The position numbers and the translations under genes are program-made. DNA of 64,000 nucleotides, from the NCBI RefSeq assembly GCF_014349235.1, contig NZ_JACSOH010000003.1:186001-250000 (forward strand). Direction: 5' to 3'. Below, one piece after another: positions 8,131-17,058 of the stretch. Each line of letters begins with the position of its first letter. Within the stretch, counting starts at the first letter, position 1. This DNA comes from Cytophaga sp. FL35. Its GTDB lineage: Bacteria; Bacteroidota; Bacteroidia; Flavobacteriales; Flavobacteriaceae. Below the pieces are notes generated by a model that was not told the DNA's origin, searched no databases, and saw nothing but the letters and a program-made list of their open reading frames with translations.

Positions 8131-10683
8131 TTAAGGTTTTGGGGTTAAAATCTGATTCTTATAATCTTGTAGGTTCTTGTGTACTTGCACAATTTTATAG
8201 TTGCTTGATAAAATTACAAAATTCTCATTGTCAATAAGGTAATCCTTGTTAAATTTAATAAGCTCAGCGAAGCCTAGTGCATAGTCCTTGGATTTAAACC
8301 CATGTACCACTACAAACTGCTCTTCTAGCGTATAAATATCCTTGGATACCACATTTTTGTACCTAAGGTCAACAATTGCATCTTCCAATTCCTTCATCAC
8401 CCTTAAAGCAATCTGATTATTGCTCCTTCTAAACGGAAAGACCACTTTCCAGTTATCCGTGCCTGTTGAGCCTTCTTCGGCAGAAAATTGGGTAACCGCT
8501 AATTTTGGCAGTTGTTCAGATACAATAGCCTCTGCCTTTTTGCCTTCGGGACTGTTGGGGTACGTTAAGGCAACATAGTTCAATGCTTCTTCAAAAGGCT
8601 CAAAACCATTAAGTCTGCCAATAGCATTCGCCTTTAACATTTCAAACTTGGGAACAATGGCCTCCCCTGTAAACTTCTCTATATTTTCTTCTGCACCGGT
8701 GATGGTCCTTAAAAATTCCTGATTTTGGTACAATCTATATAAAGCGGCGTACCGTGCTTCTGGACTATCTGCGTCACCTTCCAAAACAGCCCTGGGATTT
8801 AAAATAATTTCTGCATAACGGGAAGCACCGTGATTTTTAAGAATATCGGCCCTCATAGAAGCCAATAGCGGACTACCTTCTTCTTCGTAAATTTTGTACA
8901 AATTGTATTTGGACGGAAGCACCAAGCGTTCCTCTGGATTGGACGCCAGAACTTTTTCCAATTTACCGGCCGCTAATAAATTTTCCCTGAATTTTTCTTT
9001 ATAAATGAGTCCTAACTGATAATTGGCAAAATTTCTTTCCGTTCTTAAACTATCGATTACCTCAACATCTTTGGGAAGTTGGGCCATATAAAAATCCGTT
9101 GACAATTCATCGTTCATCTCTTCCGCCGTACCTTCGCTCTCGTTTGTGGCCACAGTATTGGAATTATCAACCGGCAGCGACCTGGATTTATCACTCCACC
9201 GCCAGTTATCTGCCAATTCCCTTTTACCCCATCTTTGGGAAAACTCATTTTTACCATACCCTAGACTGGTCACATTATAAAAATAGAACTTACCCTTATT
9301 ATCTTTTCCGCCCTTGCTATTTCCAAATTGTGCAAAACCCGCATTACGCCTTTTTTCCTCCTTCTTGGCCTGTGCTTCTTGCTCAGCTTTAAGTTTTGCA
9401 ATATGGTCCTCAAAATAGGCCAGTTGCTTTTCCTCCGGCATTTCATATAAGGTTATGACACTATCTGTATATTGAACGATGTCCTCATATTTGATAACAT
9501 CTTCCAGGTTATCCAGTTTCTTTTTTGTGAACCTATACTTTTTGGTGTTTTCCTCTAAATTGGTCAATACACTATCATAGTAGGCCCCTGCCAACTTGTA
9601 TTCGTTTTCATCAAAATTATAAATGGCCAGATTTTCATAATTAAGCGCATTAAGCTTGGGTTCGTTTTCTGTAGCGCGCAAGGATTTATTGAAATAAGCC
9701 AAAGCGATGCTATCGTTTTCTTCCGCTAAATGATATTCGGCCACTTGGCGATAAATAATGTTTAAAAAAGGTCTGTTTTCACGATTTTCCTCCAATTCGG
9801 TCAAATGCTCCAGCATCAGCTCCTTATTTTCTGCAGTGACCTCCGTATTTTTTATTTTCTCAATCTCTGCATTGATCATATAGACGCGTGGCGACTTTCT
9901 GTTGAGATCAATTACCTTGTCAAAGGCATAATTGGCACTGTCCTTATGGCCCAATTGATTGTACAACTGCCCAATAATGTAGTAGTACCTACCTTTTTCC
10001 GGGTTCTTTTTAGTGAGGTACGAAGCTATTTTCAATTGCTGAACGGCGGTATCCAAAACCCCAAGATTAATGTAGGCCTGACCCATCATCGCACGGGCAT
10101 CTGCGTACTCTTGTTCTTTTAGGTCTTCATACTTCATCAGCCATTTTAAATTCTTAATGGCCAATTCTTCATTCTCCAATCGAATATTTACCTTCTCACG
10201 CCAAATACGAGCTTCAGCTAGTTTATCACTATAATCGTATTTATTGATGATATAGTTGAAGGCTTCCAAAGCGGGAATATATCGTTCATCAAAATAACGG
10301 GCTTTACCTAAAAGAAGGAAAGCTTCATCTGTCTGCGGATTTCGCTCTTCGTCCTTAATATCCATACTATGCTTTTGTATGGCTTTGGTAGCTTTTTCCT
10401 CCGCTATGATAAAGTTGGGATTGTTATCTTCTGAATCTAATTTAATTTCTCCTGAAACCTCCAATCTTTCCACCGGTAGTACTTCCCAATAATCATCATG
10501 GTAGCTGTTATTGAGTTCTTCCCTGCCTTCTTCAAAAGCTATGTTCCCGTTATAAAGCGTGTTGTACTTGGTATTCATCGCGTGCCAATTGCGGTTGACA
10601 AACGTATCTTTCTTGGTAGAACATGCGCTTAGTACGATGCCCCCAAGTACCAAATTCAAGACCAGTTTAGAATGTAGTTTCAA
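8131..10683 (-). CDS. sprE: SprE/PorW-type gliding motility and type IX secretion lipoprotein
   Basis: 850 residues. The signal peptide ends in lipobox VLSAC with the lipidated Cys at 21. The body is TPR-like helical repeats (for example ADARAMMGQAYINLGVLDTA and PEKGRYYYIIGQLYNQLGHK), then a charged linker (QEAQAKKEEKRRNAG) and a C-terminal domain. Length, lipobox and TPR layout match SprE of Flavobacterium johnsoniae and PorW of Porphyromonas, needed for type IX secretion and gliding. The start is unusual: TTG at 10681-10683. There is no ATG in frame between the upstream stop (10708-10710) and the signal peptide. It heads the train leading into the ATP synthase genes. Confidence 0.85.
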   Translation of the reverse strand: MKLHSKLVLNLVLGGIVLSACSTKKDTFVNRNWHAMNTKYNTLYNGNIAFEEGREELNNSYHDDYWEVLPVERLEVSGEIKLDSEDNNPNFIIAEEKATKAIQKHSMDIKDEERNPQTDEAFLLLGKARYFDERYIPALEAFNYIINKYDYSDKLAEARIWREKVNIRLENEELAIKNLKWLMKYEDLKEQEYADARAMMGQAYINLGVLDTAVQQLKIASYLTKKNPEKGRYYYIIGQLYNQLGHKDSANYAFDKVIDLNRKSPRVYMINAEIEKIKNTEVTAENKELMLEHLTELEENRENRPFLNIIYRQVAEYHLAEENDSIALAYFNKSLRATENEPKLNALNYENLAIYNFDENEYKLAGAYYDSVLTNLEENTKKYRFTKKKLDNLEDVIKYEDIVQYTDSVITLYEMPEEKQLAYFEDHIAKLKAEQEAQAKKEEKRRNAGFAQFGNSKGGKDNKGKFYFYNVTSLGYGKNEFSQRWGKRELADNWRWSDKSRSLPVDNSNTVATNESEGTAEEMNDELSTDFYMAQLPKDVEVIDSLRTERNFANYQLGLIYKEKFRENLLAAGKLEKVLASNPEERLVLPSKYNLYKIYEEEGSPLLASMRADILKNHGASRYAEIILNPRAVLEGDADSPEARYAALYRLYQNQEFLRTITGAEENIEKFTGEAIVPKFEMLKANAIGRLNGFEPFEEALNYVALTYPNSPEGKKAEAIVSEQLPKLAVTQFSAEEGSTGTDNWKVVFPFRRSNNQIALRVMKELEDAIVDLRYKNVVSKDIYTLEEQFVVVHGFKSKDYALGFAELIKFNKDYLIDNENFVILSSNYKIVQVHKNLQDYKNQILTPKP

Positions 10684-11013
10684 AATTGTATATCTGTGTA
10701 CGTAACTCTAACTTAAAAACGGCGGGAATATTATGTATTTCATCGATAAAATATTTATCTGAAAGGTGTTAAAATTCATTTAGCCGAACAAACAACCACC
10801 ACAATGACTCCAAACCTTGCTTTCATACTTTTTTAAAGGATATTATGGATCTATCAGAGGAAAGAAACCATTTACTTGACCTAAGACATACCAACTAATC
10901 AGTTGGTGCTTTTAAAAACCTGATTACTATTGGAGTGATAACTTCTGTTTACGGACGTTTTGATACCGTACACCCAAGAAAGAATATTGGTGGTTTTAAA
11001 CGGACGTAAACCA
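10684..11013. other. Intergenic region upstream of sprE with one palindrome
   Basis: No gene is seen; only ORFs under 20 codons. It must hold the promoter of the sprE-atp train (minus strand). A perfect inverted repeat lies at 10890-10907 (ACCAACT, 4-base loop, AGTTGGT), which could be an operator or a small hairpin. The octamer ACGGACGT occurs twice (around 10955 and 11000) and again at the end of the ABC gene, with no known meaning. Confidence 0.5.
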
Positions 11014-11033
11014 AACCAACCAATGGGTCGGTT
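11014..11033 (-). terminator. Possible terminator after the ABC transporter gene
   Basis: Eight-base stem with one G-U pair (arms 11014-11021 and 11026-11033, loop of 4) directly downstream of the ABC ATPase stop on the minus strand. The following T content is modest (TGGTTT), so the call is weak. On the plus strand the same hairpin is followed by TTCTTTT. Confidence 0.35.
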
Positions 11034-11040
11034 TTCTTTT

Positions 11041-11784
11041 TTAAATCGATTCTTCGGATGTATTTAAATCAGTCACCTGAACGGACGTATTTCCAGAGAA
11101 AAAAGCCTCCAAATCACGTAGTGTTTGTGCAGAAGTTTGAATGTCTTTTACCACTTCTCCCTTATTGAGCACTACAATTCGTTCACATACCTCGGTAACA
11201 TGACTCAAATCATGGCTGGAAATTAAAACGGTTACTCCTTGCTGGGCAGCTAAATCCTTTATAATCCCTTTGAGCCTAATTTGGGTCGTGGGGTCTAAAT
11301 TGGCAAAAGGTTCGTCTAAAATGACCACTTCCGGATTTCCTATAAAACTGGCGACAATTCCTGCTTTTTTCTGATTTCCTTTGGATAGGTCCCTTAAATA
11401 TTTTTTCTGACCTAGGATTTCTCCATGAAAGAAGTCTTCATATTTGGCCAATAAAGCGTCAACATCAGACTTGTTTCTATTTCTTAACTCGCCAATAAAG
11501 TAAAAATACTCTTCTGGGGTAAGGTAACCAATTAAAAAAGATTCGTCAATAAAAGAAGAAGTATAGGTTTTCCAGTTCTCACTTTGGTCTACCCTCACCT
11601 CGTTATTGCTAATGTGCCCGGTACTTGGCTGAATTAAATCCAACAACAAGCTGAACAATGTGGTTTTACCTGCCCCATTATTACCAACCAAACCAAAACT
11701 TTGTCCCTTAGGGATGTTCAATTCTTGAATGTTCAACACTAATTTGGAACTGTATTTTTTAGTAAGATTTTCAATTTGAACCAT
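11041..11784 (-). CDS. ABC transporter ATP-binding protein
   Basis: Cytoplasmic ATPase of 247 residues. Walker A GNNGAGKTT is at 34-42, the signature LSKGNQKK at 133-140 and Walker B VVILDEPFANLD at 153-164; the switch His is in SSHDLSH. It is 21 bp downstream of the DUF5687-type permease and they likely form one exporter of the ABC-2 kind. The C-terminal 40 residues are a short extension (NTSVQVTDLNTSEESI). The substrate is unknown. Confidence 0.92.
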   Translation of the reverse strand: MVQIENLTKKYSSKLVLNIQELNIPKGQSFGLVGNNGAGKTTLFSLLLDLIQPSTGHISNNEVRVDQSENWKTYTSSFIDESFLIGYLTPEEYFYFIGELRNRNKSDVDALLAKYEDFFHGEILGQKKYLRDLSKGNQKKAGIVASFIGNPEVVILDEPFANLDPTTQIRLKGIIKDLAAQQGVTVLISSHDLSHVTEVCERIVVLNKGEVVKDIQTSAQTLRDLEAFFSGNTSVQVTDLNTSEESI

Positions 11785-11805
11785 CGATTTATAATTTAAG
11801 GCTTC

Positions 11806-13275
11806 CTAACTATTCTTTTCTTTAAATCCGGCAATCATACCGTACTTTTTCTTTGCATATATTTTGGTGATGTTATCCAGAATGGGCTTTCTAAGGGCGA
11901 AACCCAAGATACCCAATAGGGCCATAACCGAAATTGCCATTTGAAATGATCCCACCCACGAAAGAACCACAAACAATATCATGGGCAGACCAAATAAGGG
12001 AATACCTACCAGAAATTGAGCTGCACTGGCCCCTTGCATATTTCCCATGGCACTCTTGGCCAAATCGATCCGTTTTTTGTTCATGGAGCCAAAAAAGAGA
12101 ATGACAGGCACGTTAACACCCAGATTGTATAGGGCGCAGGCGAAATTGATGGCCAACGCTTCCCAACCAAAATATACGTAGGGAATAGATAAAAGAAACA
12201 TCACTACCACGCTTACATAAATAAGTCCGGCCTTCGACTCCAAATAATCTCGTAGCGGTATGTTCTGTGACATCATCATACTATAATATTCACTGTCCCA
12301 CGCAGGAATGAACTGACCAAAGTTCATTAAAAAAATACCTGTCATAAAAATTCCAACGAACACTAACATGGGTGAAGTGGGACCAAAATCTTTCATGGTG
12401 TAAAAAATAAGTCCGTACAAAATCATGGCCAAGGAAATGAAAACTTGGGTCTTGGTGCGCTTGTTGCGCCATATCAACTTTAAATCCAATTGCAAAAAGG
12501 GTGCAATCTTCCCAAATCTACGTGTCCAAGCCATATCGGAGGTTTGCGCCTCCTTTGTTTTGTTTTCCAATGTGGCATCCAAAAACAACTTGGTTCGCAA
12601 AAATTTGTAGTTGAGCCAGTATACCAACACCACAAGACCAATTGGTATAATGACGAGATATGGCTGTTCATACAATCTATAGAACAATGCGCCGAAGTAC
12701 TCCGTAATAGAGACTATATCAAAATATTCTAAGGCATAGAACGCTCCTATAATAGTTGCAACAGCAATTAAGATTCTATCGCTCTTATTGACCAAAAAAT
12801 TAATGTAGTTAATGGTCAACACCAAGGCGATGATTCCCATAAGCCAGCCAAGAACGTTCAGCACAGGAAAACCTTTGTAAAGTAATACGACACAAAAAGG
12901 CAGGAAAAAGAAAAGGGACAAAAAATTATAAAAAGAGACGGCAGATCTACCCAAAATATAATGGGTGATGCTGCTCTTTTTAATGGGTAGTATCAAAAAT
13001 GGTTTGATATCCATCACCGGAAGCTTCTGCATAAAGTACCTGATAAATAGCTCAAGGCAGAAATAGTAAATTAAAAACCGATTGATGATTTGAAACGGAC
13101 CGCTTTCAGGAAAAATCTTCTCAAGGGCAAAATAGGCACCGATACCGGACATAATTAAAGAGACGGCCAAGTAGACCGCCATAAAACCCATAAAAATCTT
13201 AATGCCCAAACTTTTTCCCAGTGAGGATGACCTAAAGAAAGATTTCCATTGTAAGCCCGTAAAGTTTTTGAACAT
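11806..13275 (-). CDS. DUF5687-type ABC permease
   Basis: Integral membrane protein of 489 residues with about 11-12 hydrophobic segments. Between segments it has the cytoplasmic motif LQLDLKLIWRNKRTKTQVFI, typical of ABC-2 type exporter permeases. I recognise it as a DUF5687-like flavobacterial protein always paired with an ABC ATPase. The next gene is that ATPase. Upstream genes are a PadR regulator and three HAAS-like membrane proteins, so the transporter is probably PadR-controlled. Confidence 0.85.
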   Translation of the reverse strand: MFKNFTGLQWKSFFRSSSLGKSLGIKIFMGFMAVYLAVSLIMSGIGAYFALEKIFPESGPFQIINRFLIYYFCLELFIRYFMQKLPVMDIKPFLILPIKKSSITHYILGRSAVSFYNFLSLFFFLPFCVVLLYKGFPVLNVLGWLMGIIALVLTINYINFLVNKSDRILIAVATIIGAFYALEYFDIVSITEYFGALFYRLYEQPYLVIIPIGLVVLVYWLNYKFLRTKLFLDATLENKTKEAQTSDMAWTRRFGKIAPFLQLDLKLIWRNKRTKTQVFISLAMILYGLIFYTMKDFGPTSPMLVFVGIFMTGIFLMNFGQFIPAWDSEYYSMMMSQNIPLRDYLESKAGLIYVSVVVMFLLSIPYVYFGWEALAINFACALYNLGVNVPVILFFGSMNKKRIDLAKSAMGNMQGASAAQFLVGIPLFGLPMILFVVLSWVGSFQMAISVMALLGILGFALRKPILDNITKIYAKKKYGMIAGFKEKNS

Positions 13276-13324
13276 CCGCCTTTATTTTGCTTGTTTTCAA
13301 TGAGTATAGGAAATGTACGAAATG

Positions 13325-14041
13325 TTACAGTACGTATTCAAAATTGTATTCTGGGTAGGTATTTGCCAATAGCTCTTCTGCTTTGGAGGGAACTATGTAA
13401 AGAATAATGTAAGTAGGTATTCCTGTTAGAACGATAAGTGTGGCAAAACCTAAAATCACCCAAATAGTATCCATGGGCATAGCGCCTCTTAAAATACCCG
13501 TATTCAATAGTATGGGAAAGAGATTCAAAAAATTTACCCAATTGCCATAACTATAAATTTGGTCTTTGAGCAGCCACTTATTACCCTGCTTTACCATTTC
13601 CAATTCGTTGTTACTTCTGTTTTTGAAGAGGACAAAAAACACCACAATTACATGGGCGAACAGAATGCCTAAAACAGAACCATACCTGAAACCAATAGGT
13701 ATATTCCAAATTATTATAGTAACCAAACCTACCAAAAAGACAGTAAGTAAAACTTTAGGCAACTTAAAAAAGTCTTTAAAGAAACCTAGAACAACTATTA
13801 AGTATTTCTTCCGCATAGCCGCCGATTTTTCCTCTACCACTCCCATAAACCCAAAGACACCAAACTTCTCAAACTCTCGTTGTAGGGCTTCGTCAAAAGA
13901 AAGCTCGGGATTCTTCTGCCATTGTTCTTCTATACCATGGGCCAAATGATCTACCAATTCAGTTTGTAGGTCATAATGCTCCACATAATGCTTACGGGTA
14001 AACCTAAACAGTTTTTGTATGTGGTCTTGTGTTAGCTTCAC
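13325..14041 (-). CDS. Membrane protein with HAAS-like N-terminal domain, copy 1
   Basis: 238 residues. The N-terminal 75 residues form a soluble helical domain (EHYDLQTELVDHLAHGIEEQ, then SFDEALQREFEKFG) resembling HAAS/DUF1700-type domains found beside PadR regulators. Four to five membrane helices follow. The N-terminal domain is nearly identical to that of the next gene upstream (14044-14748), while the membrane part has diverged. The start is GTG at 14041, 2 bp after the neighbour's stop. Its role is unknown; by context it is part of the PadR-ABC operon. Confidence 0.75.
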   Translation of the reverse strand: MKLTQDHIQKLFRFTRKHYVEHYDLQTELVDHLAHGIEEQWQKNPELSFDEALQREFEKFGVFGFMGVVEEKSAAMRKKYLIVVLGFFKDFFKLPKVLLTVFLVGLVTIIIWNIPIGFRYGSVLGILFAHVIVVFFVLFKNRSNNELEMVKQGNKWLLKDQIYSYGNWVNFLNLFPILLNTGILRGAMPMDTIWVILGFATLIVLTGIPTYIILYIVPSKAEELLANTYPEYNFEYVL

Positions 14042-14043
14042 GA

Positions 14044-14748
14044 TTAGGACACTAATTTATACTCCGGATAAGTTTGGGTCAAAATCAGTTCTGTACGACT
14101 TGGGAGAACCTTTATTACCACATAATTAATAACAAAGCCGGCAACAATTGAAATACTAATGATAAGGTCTAAAAACAAGGTGTCCGTTGGTTTGGAAAGT
14201 ATGGCCATCCAATTGATAATCTGAAATATATTCAAAAAACTCAATGACACTCCTTGAACCGAATGAAGTCTTTCCTCCAACAACCAACGCTTGGCAACGC
14301 CAATTTTATTCCGGTATCTCTTTTTAACCTTATAGCCTTCGTATATAAAATAGGCTACCCCAGGTAATAGGGAAATGGCCAGGATAATCCATTTATATTC
14401 TTGAGAGAGTACCTTCAGAACTATCATTAAAGAGTGTAGCGAAAGCAAAACCCATAAAATTTTAGGCCAAGAAACCCATTGTTTTAGTTCATTGAAGAGC
14501 AGGGTATTGTATTTGGTTTTCATTGCCTTTTTACGCGCCTTAATTACGGACCGAAAACCAAAATGACCAAACTTCTCAAACTCTCTTTGTAGGGCTTCGT
14601 CAAAAGAAAGCTCTGGATTCTTCTGCCATCCTTGTTCTATACCGTGGGCCAAATGATCGACCAATTCGGTTTGTAGGTCGTAATGTTCTACCAATCGCCT
14701 ACGAGTAAATTTATACAGTTCTTGTATGTGAACTTCGGATAGTTTCAT
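14044..14748 (-). CDS. Membrane protein with HAAS-like N-terminal domain, copy 2
   Basis: 234 residues and a paralogue of the 13325-14041 protein. Residues 19-64 (VEHYDLQTELVDHLAHGIEQ, then PELSFDEALQREFEKFG) match almost residue for residue; the C-terminal membrane half has about four helices and is much less alike. The ATG start overlaps the stop of the third family member (ATGA-type overlap at 14745-14748), so the genes are translationally coupled. Confidence 0.75.
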   Translation of the reverse strand: MKLSEVHIQELYKFTRRRLVEHYDLQTELVDHLAHGIEQGWQKNPELSFDEALQREFEKFGHFGFRSVIKARKKAMKTKYNTLLFNELKQWVSWPKILWVLLSLHSLMIVLKVLSQEYKWIILAISLLPGVAYFIYEGYKVKKRYRNKIGVAKRWLLEERLHSVQGVSLSFLNIFQIINWMAILSKPTDTLFLDLIISISIVAGFVINYVVIKVLPSRTELILTQTYPEYKLVS

Positions 14749-15410
14749 ACCACAAATTTTTTACTAAATTTTAAGTACATTTTATAAAGCCCATAAACTC
14801 TGTAAGCATTAACAAAAAGGAAAATATGTATAAACAACGTAGGTGAAAATCTGCCAGTGAGCATTAAATCGTATCCCTTAAGAGAAAAAAGAGGGTTGAA
14901 CATCAGATATAAAAAAAGAGCACCTACGCTTTGCACTCCAAACAAATAAAGATAAGTTGTTTTGAATGCCCCCTTTTTCATTCTATAATAGGCCCAAATG
15001 CACCATAATATAAAACCGTAATAACCTATACCTATTACCATATTGATCACTCTTACTATTGCTTCCGTAAGGCCATCAATCCAGAAATATATAGGCAAAC
15101 CAATACACAGCACACATATGAAGCTGATTAAATATGTCTTCTTTATCCAGCTTTCGCATTTTTTGATAACAATTTTAGGTCCGTTCCAAACCCAACCTAT
15201 CCACGAACTCGAATAACCACTTAGGTCTCTGTGCCATTTCCCCTTTTCTATCGCGAAGGCCGACTCAAAATCAATTTCCTCTTCTTGAATGGCTTTTTCA
15301 ATTCCCGCAATAATATGGTCCAGAACTTCCCCACGAACATCCAATTGAAAAAGTTCCTTTCTATCGAGATAATTTTCTATTCGCTGTATTTGTGATTCTG
15401 ATAATTTCAT
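14745..15410 (-). CDS. Membrane protein related to the two downstream paralogues, copy 3
   Basis: 221 residues. The N-terminus MKLSESQIQRIENYLDRKEL keeps the pattern of the other two copies (a short helix, then DVRGEVLDHIIAGIEKAIQE), but identity is low. Membrane helices begin at about residue 95. I chose ATG 15410, which starts 2 bp after the PadR stop, rather than the in-frame TTG at 15428 inside padR. With a PadR gene directly upstream, it fits the common PadR plus HAAS-domain arrangement. Function unknown. Confidence 0.7.
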   Translation of the reverse strand: MKLSESQIQRIENYLDRKELFQLDVRGEVLDHIIAGIEKAIQEEEIDFESAFAIEKGKWHRDLSGYSSSWIGWVWNGPKIVIKKCESWIKKTYLISFICVLCIGLPIYFWIDGLTEAIVRVINMVIGIGYYGFILWCIWAYYRMKKGAFKTTYLYLFGVQSVGALFLYLMFNPLFSLKGYDLMLTGRFSPTLFIHIFLFVNAYRVYGLYKMYLKFSKKFVV

Positions 15411-15412
15411 AA

Positions 15413-15751
15413 CTACTGAATACTCCAATTAGGATTTACCAAGTTTTGCATGCTCCTTATAAACTCTTCCAGCTCTGCCAGTCGGTTTACGGTCTCCTTT
15501 TCCCCCCGATCCGTTAGTTTGTAATACTTTCGTATACGATTATCCACCTTGGCTACTTCCACATCCAAAAGCCCTTCGGCTTCCAATTTATGCAGTGCTG
15601 GATACAGAGCGCCCTCAGTAATCTTTAGTTCTCCCTTAGTGAGTTCCTTTACCTTTTGGGTAATCTCATATCCGTACATTTTACCCTTTTCATCCAATAA
15701 TTTTAGGATGATAGTATTTAAACTTCCCTTATAGAGTTTAGAATTCGCCAT
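15413..15751 (-). CDS. PadR family transcriptional regulator
   Basis: 112 residues. The winged helix is clear: LNTIILKLLDEKGKMYGYEI, then TEGALYPALHKLEAEGLLDV, then the wing KVDNRIRKYYKLTDRGEKE. It is a one-domain PadR (the PadR-s2 size class) with a short C-terminal dimerisation helix. It is first in the operon with three HAAS-like membrane proteins and the ABC exporter. It probably represses its own operon; a candidate operator is the palindrome at 15794-15805, 43 bp upstream of the start. Confidence 0.92.
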   Translation of the reverse strand: MANSKLYKGSLNTIILKLLDEKGKMYGYEITQKVKELTKGELKITEGALYPALHKLEAEGLLDVEVAKVDNRIRKYYKLTDRGEKETVNRLAELEEFIRSMQNLVNPNWSIQ

Positions 15752-15793
15752 AATCAGTTCGCCAATTTAATCCTTCCCAATATACATAATTTT

Positions 15794-15805
15794 CTTATGC
15801 ATAAG
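15794..15805. promoter_or_regulatory. 12-bp palindrome upstream of padR
   Basis: Perfect palindrome CTTATGCATAAG between the divergent padR and PaaE-like genes. It has the size of a winged-helix regulator site and lies where autoregulation by PadR would act. That use is inferred from position only. Confidence 0.4.
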
Positions 15806-15838
15806 ATTTTTAGGTATGATTTTTAGGTATGATTTTTT
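15805..15838. repeat. 13-bp tandem repeat in the padR/paaE-like intergenic region
   Basis: Unit GATTTTTAGGTAT occurs at 15805-15817 and 15818-15830, followed by a partial third copy (GATTTTTT). It abuts the palindrome at 15794-15805. It may be a regulatory array or a slippage product; both flanking genes are divergent, so either could be affected. Confidence 0.6.
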
Positions 15839-15871
15839 ATGTTTTCTCCTTAAAATAGCGGTCCCATTGCT

Positions 15872-15879
15872 TAATTTTG
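15872..15879 (+). promoter_or_regulatory. Candidate -7 element for the PaaE-like gene
   Basis: TAATTTTG matches the Bacteroidota -7 consensus TAnnTTTG and lies 27 bp before the ATG at 15907. No good TTG is seen at the right distance upstream, so the call is tentative. Confidence 0.3.
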
Positions 15880-15906
15880 CAGTCTATTTTGCGATAAAAA
15901 CATCTC

Positions 15907-16956
15907 ATGAGTAAATTTCATTCCCTTACGGTCAAGCATATAAAGCCATTGACACCTAGTTCAGTGGCCATAACTTTTTCGGTTCCCAAAGATTTGATCC
16001 AGACTTTCGACTTTATTCCGGGTCAGTACATCACCATCAAAAAGGAAATAAAAGGAAAAGAATTACGCAGGGCCTATTCCATTTGCTCGTCGCCCAAGAG
16101 TGATTCCTTTACTATTGGCGTGAAAAAAGTGGAGCGGGGCGGTTTTTCTGACTTCGCCAACAGCAAATTGGCCGTAGGAGATGTTCTAGAAGTGATGCCA
16201 CCAGAAGGCAGGTTCACCTTTGCCCCTACCGAAAACCCTAAAAATGTGGCCGCTTTTGCCGCAGGTAGTGGAATAACCCCTATTATGAGCATTGCAAAAG
16301 CTGTTTTGGGCAGTAACCCCATCAGCAAGTTTGTGTTGGTATATGGGAACAAATCGCAAAAAGAAACCATGTTCTATACGGATTTGGCCAAGTTGGAACT
16401 CGATTATCCGGATCGATTTTTCGCTTATTTTATCAATAGCCAAACCCAAGAAGACAACTCCCTTTTTGGTCGTATTGACGTTTCTACCGTCAACTATGCC
16501 CTAAAGAACAAGCATAAGGATGTTGATTTCGATGCTTTCTACCTATGTGGGCCCGAGGCAATGATCCATCAGGTTTCCGATACCCTTCAGGATAATGAAA
16601 TACCTAAGGACAAAATTCACTTTGAACTTTTTACCACTACCGAGATATTAGATGATATGCCGGTCAATGCCGAAGGACAAACCAATGTAAAGGTCATTTT
16701 GGAAGATGAGGAGTTCAACCTTACCATGGATAGAAAAGAGCTGGTATTAGATGCGGTGCTCAAACAAAATATCGATGCCCCCTATTCTTGTCAAGGTGGG
16801 GTTTGCAGTAGTTGTATTGCAAGGGTTACCGATGGAAAGGCAGAAATGGTAAAAAATCAAATTCTTACGGATGGGGAAATTGAGGAAGGCTTTATTCTTA
16901 CTTGCCAAGCATTGCCCATTACTCCCAATTTAACCGTTGATTTTGATGACGTCTAG
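15907..16956 (+). CDS. Ferredoxin-NADP reductase-like protein (PaaE type) with C-terminal 2Fe-2S domain
   Basis: 349 residues, three domains in order: FAD-binding barrel (about 5-105, with RAYSICSS at 55-62 binding FAD), NAD(P)-binding fold (about 112-240, GSGITPIMS and later YLCGPEAMI), and a plant-type 2Fe-2S ferredoxin domain (about 260-349) with cluster ligands C295, C300, C303 and C333. This order is that of PaaE, the electron supplier of phenylacetyl-CoA epoxidase. No other paa genes are nearby, so here it more likely serves another oxygenase or desaturase. Confidence 0.88.
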   Translation: MSKFHSLTVKHIKPLTPSSVAITFSVPKDLIQTFDFIPGQYITIKKEIKGKELRRAYSICSSPKSDSFTIGVKKVERGGFSDFANSKLAVGDVLEVMPPEGRFTFAPTENPKNVAAFAAGSGITPIMSIAKAVLGSNPISKFVLVYGNKSQKETMFYTDLAKLELDYPDRFFAYFINSQTQEDNSLFGRIDVSTVNYALKNKHKDVDFDAFYLCGPEAMIHQVSDTLQDNEIPKDKIHFELFTTTEILDDMPVNAEGQTNVKVILEDEEFNLTMDRKELVLDAVLKQNIDAPYSCQGGVCSSCIARVTDGKAEMVKNQILTDGEIEEGFILTCQALPITPNLTVDFDDV

Positions 16957-17058
16957 GCAATTTGCCAAACACTTTGTTTTAAGTCCGTAAAAAAACGGAT
17001 TGGGTTACCACGGTCCCGCCTTCCACCTACCTTTGTTAGAATTGCTAACCATTAAGGT

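Noticed and set aside
15530-15539. TCGTATACGA inside padR as a regulatory site
   Set aside because: It is explained by the codons for Asn-Arg-Ile-Arg in the wing of PadR, so this copy may be coincidental.
15907-16956. Phenylacetate degradation operon suggested by the PaaE-like gene
   Set aside because: No paaA-D, paaK or thiolase genes in the neighbourhood; flavobacteria have stand-alone PaaE-like reductases.
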